From the NCBI GenBank assembly GCA_001899315.1, contig MOYA01000003.1, positions 1-35,122 on the forward strand: DNA of 35,122 nucleotides, written 5' to 3'. A model generated the notes under the pieces. That model was given only the letters and a program-made list of their open reading frames with translations, did no database searches and was not told where the DNA came from. Shown one piece after another: positions 24,166 through 31,962 of the stretch (within the stretch, counting starts at the first letter, position 1; each line of letters opens with the position of its first letter). The stretch comes from Candidatus Obscuribacter phosphatis. GTDB taxonomy: Bacteria; Cyanobacteriota; Vampirovibrionia; Obscuribacterales; Obscuribacteraceae. A program made the translations under genes and the position numbers.

Positions 24166-26519
24166 TTCGAATCAGAACCACGGGCGGTTATTCTTAGAAG
24201 TCCGAAAAGCAAAAGCAAGAGCCCCAAGCAGGCTAAAGCAAGTCCTTTCTTGAGAGAGTCCGATTCAAACTTCATCTCTAGTCGATGACTGCCTTCCGGT
24301 ACAATCACGGCACGAAAAGCTGCATTAGCCCTGATTATCTCAATTGGACTGCCATCCAGATAAGCCTTCCAGCCTGGATAGTATTGGTCAGACAAGACAA
24401 AGAAAGCCGGGCGCTTCGCCTCAATCTGAAAGAGCAGCGCGGTTTCTCGATCTTGCAATTGCTTGATGCCGCCCAAGTCTAAGGACGAGCTACCCAATTC
24501 GTTCAGACGCTTGATTTCGACCGCCTGCTCCAGTGTCACTTCACTAAAGAGTACATGCCGCAAGGGGCGATAGATGCTGCCGTCGGGCAAGATAGAGGTT
24601 CTAATTGATTTAAGGCAATCGTTGGTATCGAGAACAATAGCATTGGGGACCAAACGGGCCCGAGGCAAGACTCTCTTATTTTCAAAATAGAGAATGCCTC
24701 CATCTTCTCTCTTCAGTTGCCAATGCGTATTACCCGATACTATCTGCGGTGGCACCTCAACCTTGGGCACGGTGACATACTTCACTGAAGCCACGTCAAA
24801 AGCTCGGTTCTCCGGCTTGAGATACCATGGCGGCTTCATAAAGCCCCCTTCGGCAATCCCCATCAGACGGGCATAGGTCCAGGGCATTAAGGGCTCATAG
24901 CCAGACGCGCTTGGCACTTGCCAAAGACGACTCAAGTTAGGCGGATATTCTCGATTCTCGCCCTCCAGTCCTTTAAGAGGAAATACTCTATAGCCCCATT
25001 CCTTAAGCTCTTCTCTCAATTCTTCGGTACCGGCAGGAGCCAGAAAAGTAGAAAGAGGGGCCGAATACTGACGCCACTCTGCCGTAACCCCGTAAACCAT
25101 TATGGACAGAGCCACGGCTAAGAAAAGGACAAGCCTGTTGCTGAGCCTAAGAGGACTCCTTAAATAATAAAAGAGCGCCATTGTGGAAAGGAGAAAATTG
25201 GCGGAAAGACCGCCGGCCACAAGATAGAGCATGACCTTAAGATGCTTGACTAGGCCTTTTCCCCGCCAGAAAGCAAACAAATCAAAAGGACGACCGTCTC
25301 TGCCCGGGCGCCTGGAAAGCTGTTCTACCCTAGAAGTGGCGCAGGCAACAAGCACGGCCAAAGCAAATACAGTCAAGAGCAAGAGGCGGAACTGCCCGCG
25401 AAAATGACCAACCAGAGGCAGATGATAAACCAGGGAAGAAAAGGGCGATGCCGCCAAAACTGCCATGCCGAAAGTAAGACAAGCGACTGAAAGAAAGAAA
25501 TAAATGAGCGGCTGCCGTATGCGCTTAATGGCAACGGTCAAGGACAAAAGCAAGGGTGCGATTCCAAAATAAATATAGCCGGGCGCAGGTCCCTGACCCA
25601 CTTCGGTCAAACTGCCGAGAGTACCATAGCGCCCACCCATCAAATAAGGAAAGACAAAGCCGACAAAATCGGTCAGACTACCTTGCCCAACCTGGAAGTC
25701 TTCTAGGCGAAAGAAAGGACGGCCGGAAAAGCTGTTTAATTCGAAACTGGGCAATATTTGAGGAAGCGCCAGAAGAGCGCCGCAAAACAAGAAGTAGAAA
25801 GGCGCCAAAAATCTAGCCAAAGAACTTTCCCAGGGGCTGCAAAAAGATGCGAATGCAGCGGTTAAAAGCAAAACATAGACTGCAGTTTGCGGATGTCCGG
25901 CAAAAACACAAGTGGCAGTCAGTAAGGCTAAAGCCAGGGCGGAAAGAAGGCGAATACGCGGCTCTTTATCGCGATTTAGCCTGAGGACAAAATAGAGAAG
26001 AAAAGGCAAATGCATACCGGCATGTAGAATTTGCACATGGTTTAGCTCAGAAATGAAGAAACCACTGCCACCAAAGCAGATACCGGCAAGCAATGCACCA
26101 AAAGTAGAACCGGTCAGCCGCCTGAGGAAGATAAAAGTGCCCAACATAGCAAGCAAAAGCGGTGAAAGCTGATAGAGATTGAAGCCCCAAAAGAGATGGC
26201 GACAAATCTGCATGAGCGGATAGAAAGTGGAAACCTGGGGATCAGCCAGCACCGGGAAGCCACAAAGCAGATTGGCAGTCCACTGCTGTTCTATTGAGGC
26301 AAAGGCGGGATAGTTCTGTACTCTGCCGTCTTCGTAGGCAAGAAGCAGGTTATCGCTAAGCAATGGCTGAAAAATTACCGACAAATAGAGCAGATACACC
26401 AAGGCAGCCAGCCCAATGCTTAACTCCTTGCCTAGCCTAGGTGCAGATGCGGTTTGCTCCCTAGATACTAAAGCAGACGCCGCAGCTGTTTCGCCAAGCT
26501 TTGCCTCTATCTCGGTCAA
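24162..26519 (-). CDS. YfhO-family polytopic membrane protein
   Basis: A 785-residue protein with about twelve membrane spans and a large C-terminal extracytoplasmic domain. It shows the YfhO pattern (PF09586): an acidic loop after the first span (LLLAYEDGRVQNYPAF), then NLLCGFPVLADPQVSTFYPL, and near the C-terminus VLSDQYYPGWKAYLDGSPIE followed by a strand with FRAVIVPEGSHRLEMKF. The family belongs to the GT-C superfamily of lipid-linked glycosyltransferases; in Gram-positives YfhO glycosylates lipoteichoic acid. The acceptor here is unknown. The start is a TTG at 26519, with AAAGG nine bases upstream and no better codon. It lies 25 bases after the upstream GT-C-like gene and overlaps the next by four bases. 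Confidence 0.82.
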   Translation of the reverse strand: MTEIEAKLGETAAASALVSREQTASAPRLGKELSIGLAALVYLLYLSVIFQPLLSDNLLLAYEDGRVQNYPAFASIEQQWTANLLCGFPVLADPQVSTFYPLMQICRHLFWGFNLYQLSPLLLAMLGTFIFLRRLTGSTFGALLAGICFGGSGFFISELNHVQILHAGMHLPFLLYFVLRLNRDKEPRIRLLSALALALLTATCVFAGHPQTAVYVLLLTAAFASFCSPWESSLARFLAPFYFLFCGALLALPQILPSFELNSFSGRPFFRLEDFQVGQGSLTDFVGFVFPYLMGGRYGTLGSLTEVGQGPAPGYIYFGIAPLLLSLTVAIKRIRQPLIYFFLSVACLTFGMAVLAASPFSSLVYHLPLVGHFRGQFRLLLLTVFALAVLVACATSRVEQLSRRPGRDGRPFDLFAFWRGKGLVKHLKVMLYLVAGGLSANFLLSTMALFYYLRSPLRLSNRLVLFLAVALSIMVYGVTAEWRQYSAPLSTFLAPAGTEELREELKEWGYRVFPLKGLEGENREYPPNLSRLWQVPSASGYEPLMPWTYARLMGIAEGGFMKPPWYLKPENRAFDVASVKYVTVPKVEVPPQIVSGNTHWQLKREDGGILYFENKRVLPRARLVPNAIVLDTNDCLKSIRTSILPDGSIYRPLRHVLFSEVTLEQAVEIKRLNELGSSSLDLGGIKQLQDRETALLFQIEAKRPAFFVLSDQYYPGWKAYLDGSPIEIIRANAAFRAVIVPEGSHRLEMKFESDSLKKGLALACLGLLLLLFGLLRITARGSDSK

Positions 26520-26544
26520 CCGCCACTACCTTTTCTTTATCGCG

Positions 26545-28050
26545 CTATTTTCGCACTAGTATACAAGCGCCTTGCCCGTGATATATCTCGATAAAGCCGC
26601 GAGTCTTGATGAGCTTTACCAGGGGATAGTCTTCATTCAAAAACACCCAGTCAATTTTATACTTATCGATGAGACTTGCCCAGCCCTCTTTTCCTGCCGC
26701 CATCGTGTGAAAATCACGAATTAAGCCATAGGGGTAAGCATCAAATCTGGTGTCGATAAAGACCTGGGCCTTTGTGCCCAGTTTTTCTATCATCACATCA
26801 CCATACTGCGGGTCGTTGAGTAAGTTACCCGCTGGTCTCTCTTTTGCGATTAATTCAAGGGCTTGAAAGGGCGGCTGAAACCCAATAGTAGCCATTGGCA
26901 AGACCAGCTTAAAAGTGGCAGCCGAAAAACTGGCACCAAAGACCAGACAAAACAAACAACCAGCAAGCAAAAGTACTCTCTCTAATTTGCTCTGCCGACC
27001 TGAGTAAGGCGAGTTTAAGATAGGCGAGTTTAAGGCAGCCAGGGCGGCATAGAGCAGAGCGAGGCAGGCAAAGACAACCATGCGCCGGTGCAGAAAGGCG
27101 CCAAAAGTCAAAGCCGAGGCAAAAATCAAGAGCGGCAGATTTTGCCAAAGCCGCTGCCTAGGCTGAGACAAGAACAAAGAGACCACGATAATAAGTGCTG
27201 TCAGAACAGTAAGCCAAAAGAAAGGCAAATACTCGCTGGTAAATAAATCGCGCATGGTCAGCGGCAATAACTCGACGATGTACTGGTTTACCTTGGCAAA
27301 AAAGAGCTTAGGCAAATAAGCAAAGAGACTGAAGCCATATGGATTAACCAAGCAACCAAGGGTCGAGCAAAGCAGTAAGACTGCGCGTGTCTTCAGCTTT
27401 TGGCGCTCAAAGAAAAGAGCATGCAAGGTCAAAAGCAAGAGATAGAGCAAACCCAGAACAAACCCGGCATGCAGATTGGCAGACAAAACAAAAAGCAAGA
27501 AAGCTAGTAGATAAGCCAACCGTTGACGCTTCAAGCTTGCCAAATCAAAAGAAAATAGGAAAGACAATAAGACCAGGGTAAACAGTTCTGGTCTAAGATA
27601 AATATGGAAAAAACTGCCATTTAGCGCTAGAGCGCCGATAAAAAGCGAGACAAGCTTGAGATATGTGCGGTTGCTTTCACAGACATACTGAAAAGGCAGA
27701 AATAGAAAGGCAAGCAAGGCTAGAACACCAACCAAGATCACCTGCAAAAGTGGGCCGCCCCAGGCATGGACAGAGGCGAAAATCACCTCGGACAGCCATT
27801 GATATTTGACAAAAGGACCGCTGCCGTAAATCGACAAAGTCCACGAAAATTGGTCGCGATAGAGAGCCTGTAGAGGCTCAAGAATAATCTGGCGCCCGCT
27901 GCCGGTAAGAAAGCTAGAGTCTGGATCGGCTAAAGCAAAGAGCGACAATAGCCAGCCCCAATAGAGCACCTGAATAAAGAGGGGTGTGACCGGCAGCAGT
28001 TTCAGGAATACTCGGAGGAGCAGGCTATTGATACTTGACCGAGCAACCAT
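26545..28050 (-). CDS. GT-C-like polytopic membrane protein
   Basis: A 501-residue protein with about eleven spans. An early extracytoplasmic loop (DRDQF-like stretch LYRDQFSWTLSIYGSGPFV, then KYQWLSEVIFASVH) and a C-terminal soluble domain with NLLNDPQYGDVMIEKLG, VFIDTRFDAYPYGLI and YKIDWVFLNEDYPL follow a pattern I know from uncharacterised bacterial GT-C-type glycosyltransferases. The acidic residues in the first loop would be the catalytic candidates. Its start overlaps the redoxin gene by 26 bases and the stop lies 25 bases before the YfhO-like gene. Two polytopic glycosyltransferase-like proteins in one operon suggest work on the same lipid-linked substrate, but neither donor nor acceptor is visible. 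Confidence 0.75.
   Translation of the reverse strand: MVARSSINSLLLRVFLKLLPVTPLFIQVLYWGWLLSLFALADPDSSFLTGSGRQIILEPLQALYRDQFSWTLSIYGSGPFVKYQWLSEVIFASVHAWGGPLLQVILVGVLALLAFLFLPFQYVCESNRTYLKLVSLFIGALALNGSFFHIYLRPELFTLVLLSFLFSFDLASLKRQRLAYLLAFLLFVLSANLHAGFVLGLLYLLLLTLHALFFERQKLKTRAVLLLCSTLGCLVNPYGFSLFAYLPKLFFAKVNQYIVELLPLTMRDLFTSEYLPFFWLTVLTALIIVVSLFLSQPRQRLWQNLPLLIFASALTFGAFLHRRMVVFACLALLYAALAALNSPILNSPYSGRQSKLERVLLLAGCLFCLVFGASFSAATFKLVLPMATIGFQPPFQALELIAKERPAGNLLNDPQYGDVMIEKLGTKAQVFIDTRFDAYPYGLIRDFHTMAAGKEGWASLIDKYKIDWVFLNEDYPLVKLIKTRGFIEIYHGQGACILVRK
27008..27037 (-). repeat. Two 15-bp repeats inside the GT-C-like gene
   Basis: GGCGAGTTTAAGATA and GGCGAGTTTAAGGCA (plus strand) are adjacent and encode the repeated LNSP motif of a loop (LNSPILNSPYSG). 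It is a short in-frame duplication. Confidence 0.6.
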
Positions 28051-28687
28051 AAGCCTGGGTGCTTGCTACTTCTGGAGTCTTACCCTTGAGCAAATCATCG
28101 AGAGCGGCTTTTACATAGTTCTTTGAGGTCTTCACGTCTTCGGCGTCTGTACTGCGTTTATCGTCTATGGCACCAGCATAAGCCAGCTTACCGGTTTTAT
28201 CGACGATAAACATATGAGGCGTGGTCTTAGCACCAAACATGCGTCCCACTTTACCATCGGCATCAATGAGTATATCGCTCGGCTTGCCGCCTTTATCAGC
28301 CATAGCCTTGAGATGCTCCGCACCCTCAAAGTAGCCTTGCTTGCCCTTGGCGGAAGAACAGATTGAAAGCCAAACAACGCCCTTTTCGGTATAAGTTTTC
28401 TGCAGCCCCTGCATATTGCCGCTGTCGTAGTGCTTCTGCACAAAGGGACAGCCCATATTGAACCATTCCAAAACAACCAGCTTGCCTTTGTAATCAGAGA
28501 GCTTGACTTGCTTGCCTTTGGCATCAGGCAAGCTGAAATCGGGCGCAAGAGCACCGGCACTTAGCTCGGGCACACTGCCTGACTGAGCCCGAACAAAGCC
28601 GCCATCGGCAAATTCGTTGGCTACAACAGCACCGGTGATCACCAAAAGAACGGCTAGTTTCTGCGTGACTTTAGATGCAACGTTCAT
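28025..28687 (-). CDS. Exported redoxin (AhpC/TSA, ResA-like)
   Basis: A 220-residue thioredoxin-fold protein with an N-terminal signal or anchor segment (about 9-25). The domain begins APDFSLPDAKGKQVKLSDYKGK. The active site WFNMGCPFVQKHY has one cysteine (Cys80), not CxxC, in a form common to a group of periplasmic AhpC/TSA proteins, and the cis-Pro loop is KTTPHMFIV. The C-terminus ends YGCSVKYQ, with Cys215 as the likely resolving cysteine; Cys110 (SICSS) is a third. It should act outside the cytoplasmic membrane as a thiol peroxidase or disulfide reductase. The ATG at 28687 has GAGG eight bases upstream. It is the first gene of the four-gene operon and overlaps the next by 26 bases. Confidence 0.88.
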   Translation of the reverse strand: MNVASKVTQKLAVLLVITGAVVANEFADGGFVRAQSGSVPELSAGALAPDFSLPDAKGKQVKLSDYKGKLVVLEWFNMGCPFVQKHYDSGNMQGLQKTYTEKGVVWLSICSSAKGKQGYFEGAEHLKAMADKGGKPSDILIDADGKVGRMFGAKTTPHMFIVDKTGKLAYAGAIDDKRSTDAEDVKTSKNYVKAALDDLLKGKTPEVASTQAYGCSVKYQ

Positions 28688-28717
28688 AGTAAATGCCTCT
28701 GTTCAGAAGGGACATAT

Positions 28718-28746
28718 ATACTAATTGAGACAATTAAAACGGTCAA
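28718..28746 (-). promoter_or_regulatory. Promoter of the redoxin/GT-C operon
   Basis: On the minus strand TTGACC (28741-28746), a 17-base spacer and TAGTAT (28718-28723): five of six and four of six consensus matches at ideal spacing. Transcription would start near 28711, about 24 bases before the ATG. Confidence 0.6.
28722..28736. promoter_or_regulatory. Dyad inside the redoxin promoter spacer (operator candidate)
   Basis: TAATTG-AGA-CAATTA is a perfect 6-bp inverted repeat lying between the -10 and -35 boxes and touching the -10, the standard place for a repressor. It resembles the CAATTGT/ACAATTG dyad at the anmK promoter. Confidence 0.5.
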
Positions 28747-28812
28747 ATATCATTATGTTTTGGACGCCAATTGGTCTTGGCAAGAGCATCCACAAAGACG
28801 CTGCCAAGAGAC

Positions 28813-28818
28813 TATAAT
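28813..28818 (+). promoter_or_regulatory. -10 box ahead of tRNA-Ala(CGC)
   Basis: A perfect TATAAT lies 49 bases before the tRNA. The -35 position (CCACAA) is poor, so this is only a candidate. Confidence 0.3.
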
Positions 28819-28866
28819 TTTTCTCGGTCTTCTTCGAAATAGTTTCTTGCCCAAATTACCGATCAT

Positions 28867-28939
28867 GGGGATATAGCTCAGTTGGTAGAGCGCACGGATC
28901 GCACCCGTGAGGCCAGGGGTTCGAATCCCCTTATCTCCA
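28867..28939 (+). tRNA. tRNA-Ala (anticodon CGC)
   Basis: A 73-base cloverleaf. The acceptor stem GGGGATA pairs with TATCTCC, including the G3-U70 wobble that marks alanine tRNAs. The D arm is GCTC/GAGC, the anticodon stem CACGG/CCGTG has loop ATCGCAC (anticodon CGC, reading GCG), and the T arm is AGGGG-TTCGAAT-CCCCT. The discriminator is A and CCA is not encoded. A CGC-anticodon alanine tRNA is an extra species in many bacteria, since TGC can read GCG. Confidence 0.95.
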
Positions 28940-28985
28940 GAATTTTTCCAAACCGATCACAAGCTAAACACAATCTGTTGCTAAA

Positions 28986-29018
28986 AATAGATAGAGCATA
29001 TTTACAACTCTATTTATT
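28986..29018. promoter_or_regulatory. Near-perfect inverted repeat before the response regulator gene
   Basis: AATAGATAGAG and CTCTATTTATT pair at 10 of 11 positions around an 11-base spacer, ending 15 bases before the ATG at 29034. Half-sites 22 bases apart, centre to centre, fall on the same DNA face, as OmpR-type dimers prefer, so autoregulation is possible. As RNA it would be an AU-rich hairpin near the ribosome binding site. Confidence 0.4.
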
Positions 29019-29033
29019 CAAAACTTTGGGTCC

Positions 29034-29711
29034 ATGGCAAAGATTCTGATTGTGGAAGATGAGGTCGACCTAGCCGAGCTAATTAGTTCTTGGCTTGCTC
29101 GACACGGACACGACACCGAAACTTTCAACAACGGCGATGACGCCCTGCTCGAGCTGCGACAATATAAAAACATCTACGATCTACTTATCTTGGACGTAAG
29201 AGTGCCAGGCAAGTCGGGGCTTGATCTCTGCAAACTCTATAGACAAGAGGGTGGTCTGGCACCAATCATGGTGATAACGGCTCAAGATTCTCTAGACATG
29301 ATGGAAAAAGCCTTCACACTCGGTGCCGATGACTACATCGGCAAACCCTTTCATCTAAAAGAACTGAAACTGCGCACTGAAGGTTTGCTTAGGCGTGGTC
29401 ATCTGCCCGATACAAAGTCATTTCACATAGGCGACATAGAGCTGGATACAGCCCTTAGACAAGTAAAGAAAAACGGACAAATCGTCCATCTCTCACCGAA
29501 AGAATACTCACTACTTGAGCTATTTCTCAAGCACCCGCATCATATTTTTTCAGCCGAAGAAATATTGAGAAGAATTTGGGAGTCCGATATCGACGCCATG
29601 AATGACACTGTCAGAGGGCATATAAATAGGCTGCGCAAAAAATTAGATAAGCCGGACGGCGAATCGATTATCTCGAATATTTATGGTGTCGGTTACAAGC
29701 TCAATTCATAA
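29034..29711 (+). CDS. OmpR-family response regulator (orphan)
   Basis: A 225-residue two-domain regulator. The receiver (about 1-120) has the acidic pair EDE (8-10), the phosphorylated Asp in LLILDVRVPG, the Thr in VITAQDS and the Lys in YIGKPFHLKEL. The C-terminal winged helix (about 130-225) shows VHLSPKEYSLLELFLKHP, the recognition-helix region NDTVRGHINRLRKKL and the closing IYGVGYKL of the OmpR/PhoB class. No histidine kinase is in the window. The ribosome binding site is weak (GGG close to the ATG). The gene runs into the convergent kinase gene with a 6-base overlap. Phosphorylation by a distant histidine kinase, or cross-talk with the neighbouring Ser/Thr kinases, is possible but unproven. 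Confidence 0.93.
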   Translation: MAKILIVEDEVDLAELISSWLARHGHDTETFNNGDDALLELRQYKNIYDLLILDVRVPGKSGLDLCKLYRQEGGLAPIMVITAQDSLDMMEKAFTLGADDYIGKPFHLKELKLRTEGLLRRGHLPDTKSFHIGDIELDTALRQVKKNGQIVHLSPKEYSLLELFLKHPHHIFSAEEILRRIWESDIDAMNDTVRGHINRLRKKLDKPDGESIISNIYGVGYKLNS

Positions 29712-31871
29712 CTCAGAAAAGTTGACATAGCCTCTGCCACCATCTAGTTTCAGAGACTCACGCTCATAAAGCTCGAGTTCCAAAACCTTTCTTCTAATTG
29801 TCGCCATATCAGTCTTGGTCCAGTTAAAAGTCGGCTCGTCAAGCTTGTGTCCTAAAGCTTTCAGCTTTTCGATATTCTTTGTTGAGAGAGTAGGAATAGT
29901 TATGTTCAAAACCAAGTTGCGCCGATTTGGACAACTTTCCAAGGCTTGCAAAATTTCTTTTGGACGAAAGAGGCAGTCGTGCACTTTCAATCCCTTGAGT
30001 TGTGGAAGACTCATCAACTTAGTCAACTGGGCGGGACTAATTTCAGTTTTTTCTATATTGAGACACCTTAGTTGCTTGGCGCGGGCGAGATTATCTATGT
30101 CATCATCAGCAAGCTCTAAAGTAGATAAACACAATTCTTCCAACCTATCTAATTGCGGCAATTCAGCCAAGAACGCTTTAAACTCCTTTCCGTGCGCTGA
30201 ATTGATATAAATTATGCGAGCCTTGTGAATCTGCCGACACTTAAGCAAAGGATATTTGATATCGCAGTGCCCCACCGAGAATTCCCTTGAAGGGGGCAAT
30301 GCATCTAACAACAAAAGGTCTTTATCTAAGACCATTTGCTCTACGCGTATCTGCTTTAGCGCAGACCACCCCTTTACATAACGTTCGGCAAGATGAAAGT
30401 CGGATGCCTTAGAAAAGCGCAGTTGTAAATCAAAGGAATTTGGTTTCAAGCCGGCAATGTACTCTCTAGGGGTATCTCCGAAAATGATGAATTCATACTT
30501 GTCGTCACTTTTGAGAGGTATAGTAAGAGCCCCTTTAGCTTCACGAGCGCCGCCCGGTATCCAGATTTCTCCGATGCGAGAATTTGGAAACTGAAATTTG
30601 ATGGACTTCTTGGTGCGCGATATTTCGTAACCTCTAGAGATCAATGCACTATCCTCTTCTGAAACCTTTCTGCCCCCACTGAAACCTTCCCCATTCACCT
30701 CAATCTTCTGGGACAGTAGAGAAACCGTGCTAGTTTCGCCTGTCTTAGCCTCAAAAGTAACGTCCACCGGCGGCGCTGCCTTGGGTGGAGCCGGTTTGAC
30801 AAAATGGTAGGCAACCAGCCCCAGAAGGGTCAAGCAAACCAAAGTCAGTAGAATCAGAAGTCCACTCTTAAGTCGTGCCCTAAGCTCTGCATCGGGATCA
30901 TTACCTTCCAACGTTTGCTCAAGAGCCGGGAAGCCTTCTGACTTAACACCAGTACCATAGACGGGACGATTGTTTAAATATCGCTCCAGATCAACAGCAA
31001 ACATCTGCATAGATGAATAGCGCTCTCGCGGATTTTTCGCCATGGCACGTGCCACCAAAAGCTCAAGCTCTGTCGAGAACTGCGCCCCGCATGTCTCAGA
31101 CAAAGAAGGCAAGGGCGCCGACAGATGCATGCCCAAGGTCTCAAACATTGATTCACCTTTATACGGCACATATCCAGTAAGCATTTCAAACAAAGTACAA
31201 CCCAAACTATAAACATCGCTGAGGGGGCTAGCCTCTTGCCCTGTCACAACTTCGGGGCTCATATAGTAAGGGGTACCAAAAATCTGTCCGGTGGCAGTCA
31301 ATCTCTGCCTTTCGTTAGAAGATAGACGATCGCTACTCAAGGCAGCGATACCAAAATCGAGTACTTTCAGATTTAAATTGCTACCCTTAGCGCTGCGGGG
31401 AAGAACCAAATTAGATGGCTTCACGTCTCTGTGCACCACCCCCATACCATGGGCGAAATGCAGTGCCCTGGCCGCTTCGATCGCAGCCCTAATGGCTAAC
31501 TCTTCCTCTAAGGCACCGCGCTGAGAGATAAGATCGGCAAGACTGTCCCCCTTGATCAGTTCCATCACATAGAAAGGCGCCGCCCGCCCGGCATCAATGC
31601 CGCAGTTAAAGATCTTCACTACACCAGGGTGATCCAGCCGCCCGAGAGCCCTGGCCTCACGCACAAAGCGCTGCCAATTTTCTTCTGTAAGCAGATGGGG
31701 GTACAAAACCTTCAAAGCGACAAGCTGATCGATAAAGCGATGTCGAGCCTCAAATACGACACCCATGCCGCCACGCCCCAGCACCTTCAATAGCTCATAG
31801 TCATTCCCGACAAAATCTCCCACCCGAAAGGATGCAGGCGGCATCGCTCGATTGTCGGAACCTTCGCTCAT
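29706..31871 (-). CDS. Transmembrane Ser/Thr protein kinase with LRR-like sensor (second of pair)
   Basis: A 721-residue Hanks-type kinase. Cytoplasmic catalytic domain about 25-298: glycine loop GRGGMGVVF, Lys54, catalytic Asp149 in VVHRDVKPSN, Asp172 in DFGIA and GTPYYMSPE, all present, so it should be active. A linker with VYGTGVKSEGF precedes one membrane span (about 337-357). The outer region includes a beta-rich part and degenerate leucine-rich repeats (LEELCLSTLELADDDIDNLA, LRCLNIEKTEISPAQLTKL, LKGLKVHDCLF). It lies 84 bases after the paralogous kinase on the same strand, so the two are likely co-transcribed. The ATG at 31871 has a weak ribosome binding site. Substrates are unknown. 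Confidence 0.9.
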   Translation of the reverse strand: MSEGSDNRAMPPASFRVGDFVGNDYELLKVLGRGGMGVVFEARHRFIDQLVALKVLYPHLLTEENWQRFVREARALGRLDHPGVVKIFNCGIDAGRAAPFYVMELIKGDSLADLISQRGALEEELAIRAAIEAARALHFAHGMGVVHRDVKPSNLVLPRSAKGSNLNLKVLDFGIAALSSDRLSSNERQRLTATGQIFGTPYYMSPEVVTGQEASPLSDVYSLGCTLFEMLTGYVPYKGESMFETLGMHLSAPLPSLSETCGAQFSTELELLVARAMAKNPRERYSSMQMFAVDLERYLNNRPVYGTGVKSEGFPALEQTLEGNDPDAELRARLKSGLLILLTLVCLTLLGLVAYHFVKPAPPKAAPPVDVTFEAKTGETSTVSLLSQKIEVNGEGFSGGRKVSEEDSALISRGYEISRTKKSIKFQFPNSRIGEIWIPGGAREAKGALTIPLKSDDKYEFIIFGDTPREYIAGLKPNSFDLQLRFSKASDFHLAERYVKGWSALKQIRVEQMVLDKDLLLLDALPPSREFSVGHCDIKYPLLKCRQIHKARIIYINSAHGKEFKAFLAELPQLDRLEELCLSTLELADDDIDNLARAKQLRCLNIEKTEISPAQLTKLMSLPQLKGLKVHDCLFRPKEILQALESCPNRRNLVLNITIPTLSTKNIEKLKALGHKLDEPTFNWTKTDMATIRRKVLELELYERESLKLDGGRGYVNFSEL

Positions 31872-31936
31872 AAAGAAAAAACTTTAGGTCAATCAGGGAG
31901 AAGACACATTCTATCTAAATAGCAATGAAAAATCCG

Positions 31937-31962
31937 TGACTATTCCTCCTGTAAATTAGTCA
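31937..31962 (-). terminator. Weak stem-loop at the end of the first kinase gene
   Basis: In the minus direction TGACTA (including the TAA stop), a 14-base loop and TAGTCA are followed four bases later by TTTTT. The stem is short and AT-rich, so termination would be partial at best. The loop contains an AGGAGGAA without a start codon behind it. Confidence 0.25.
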
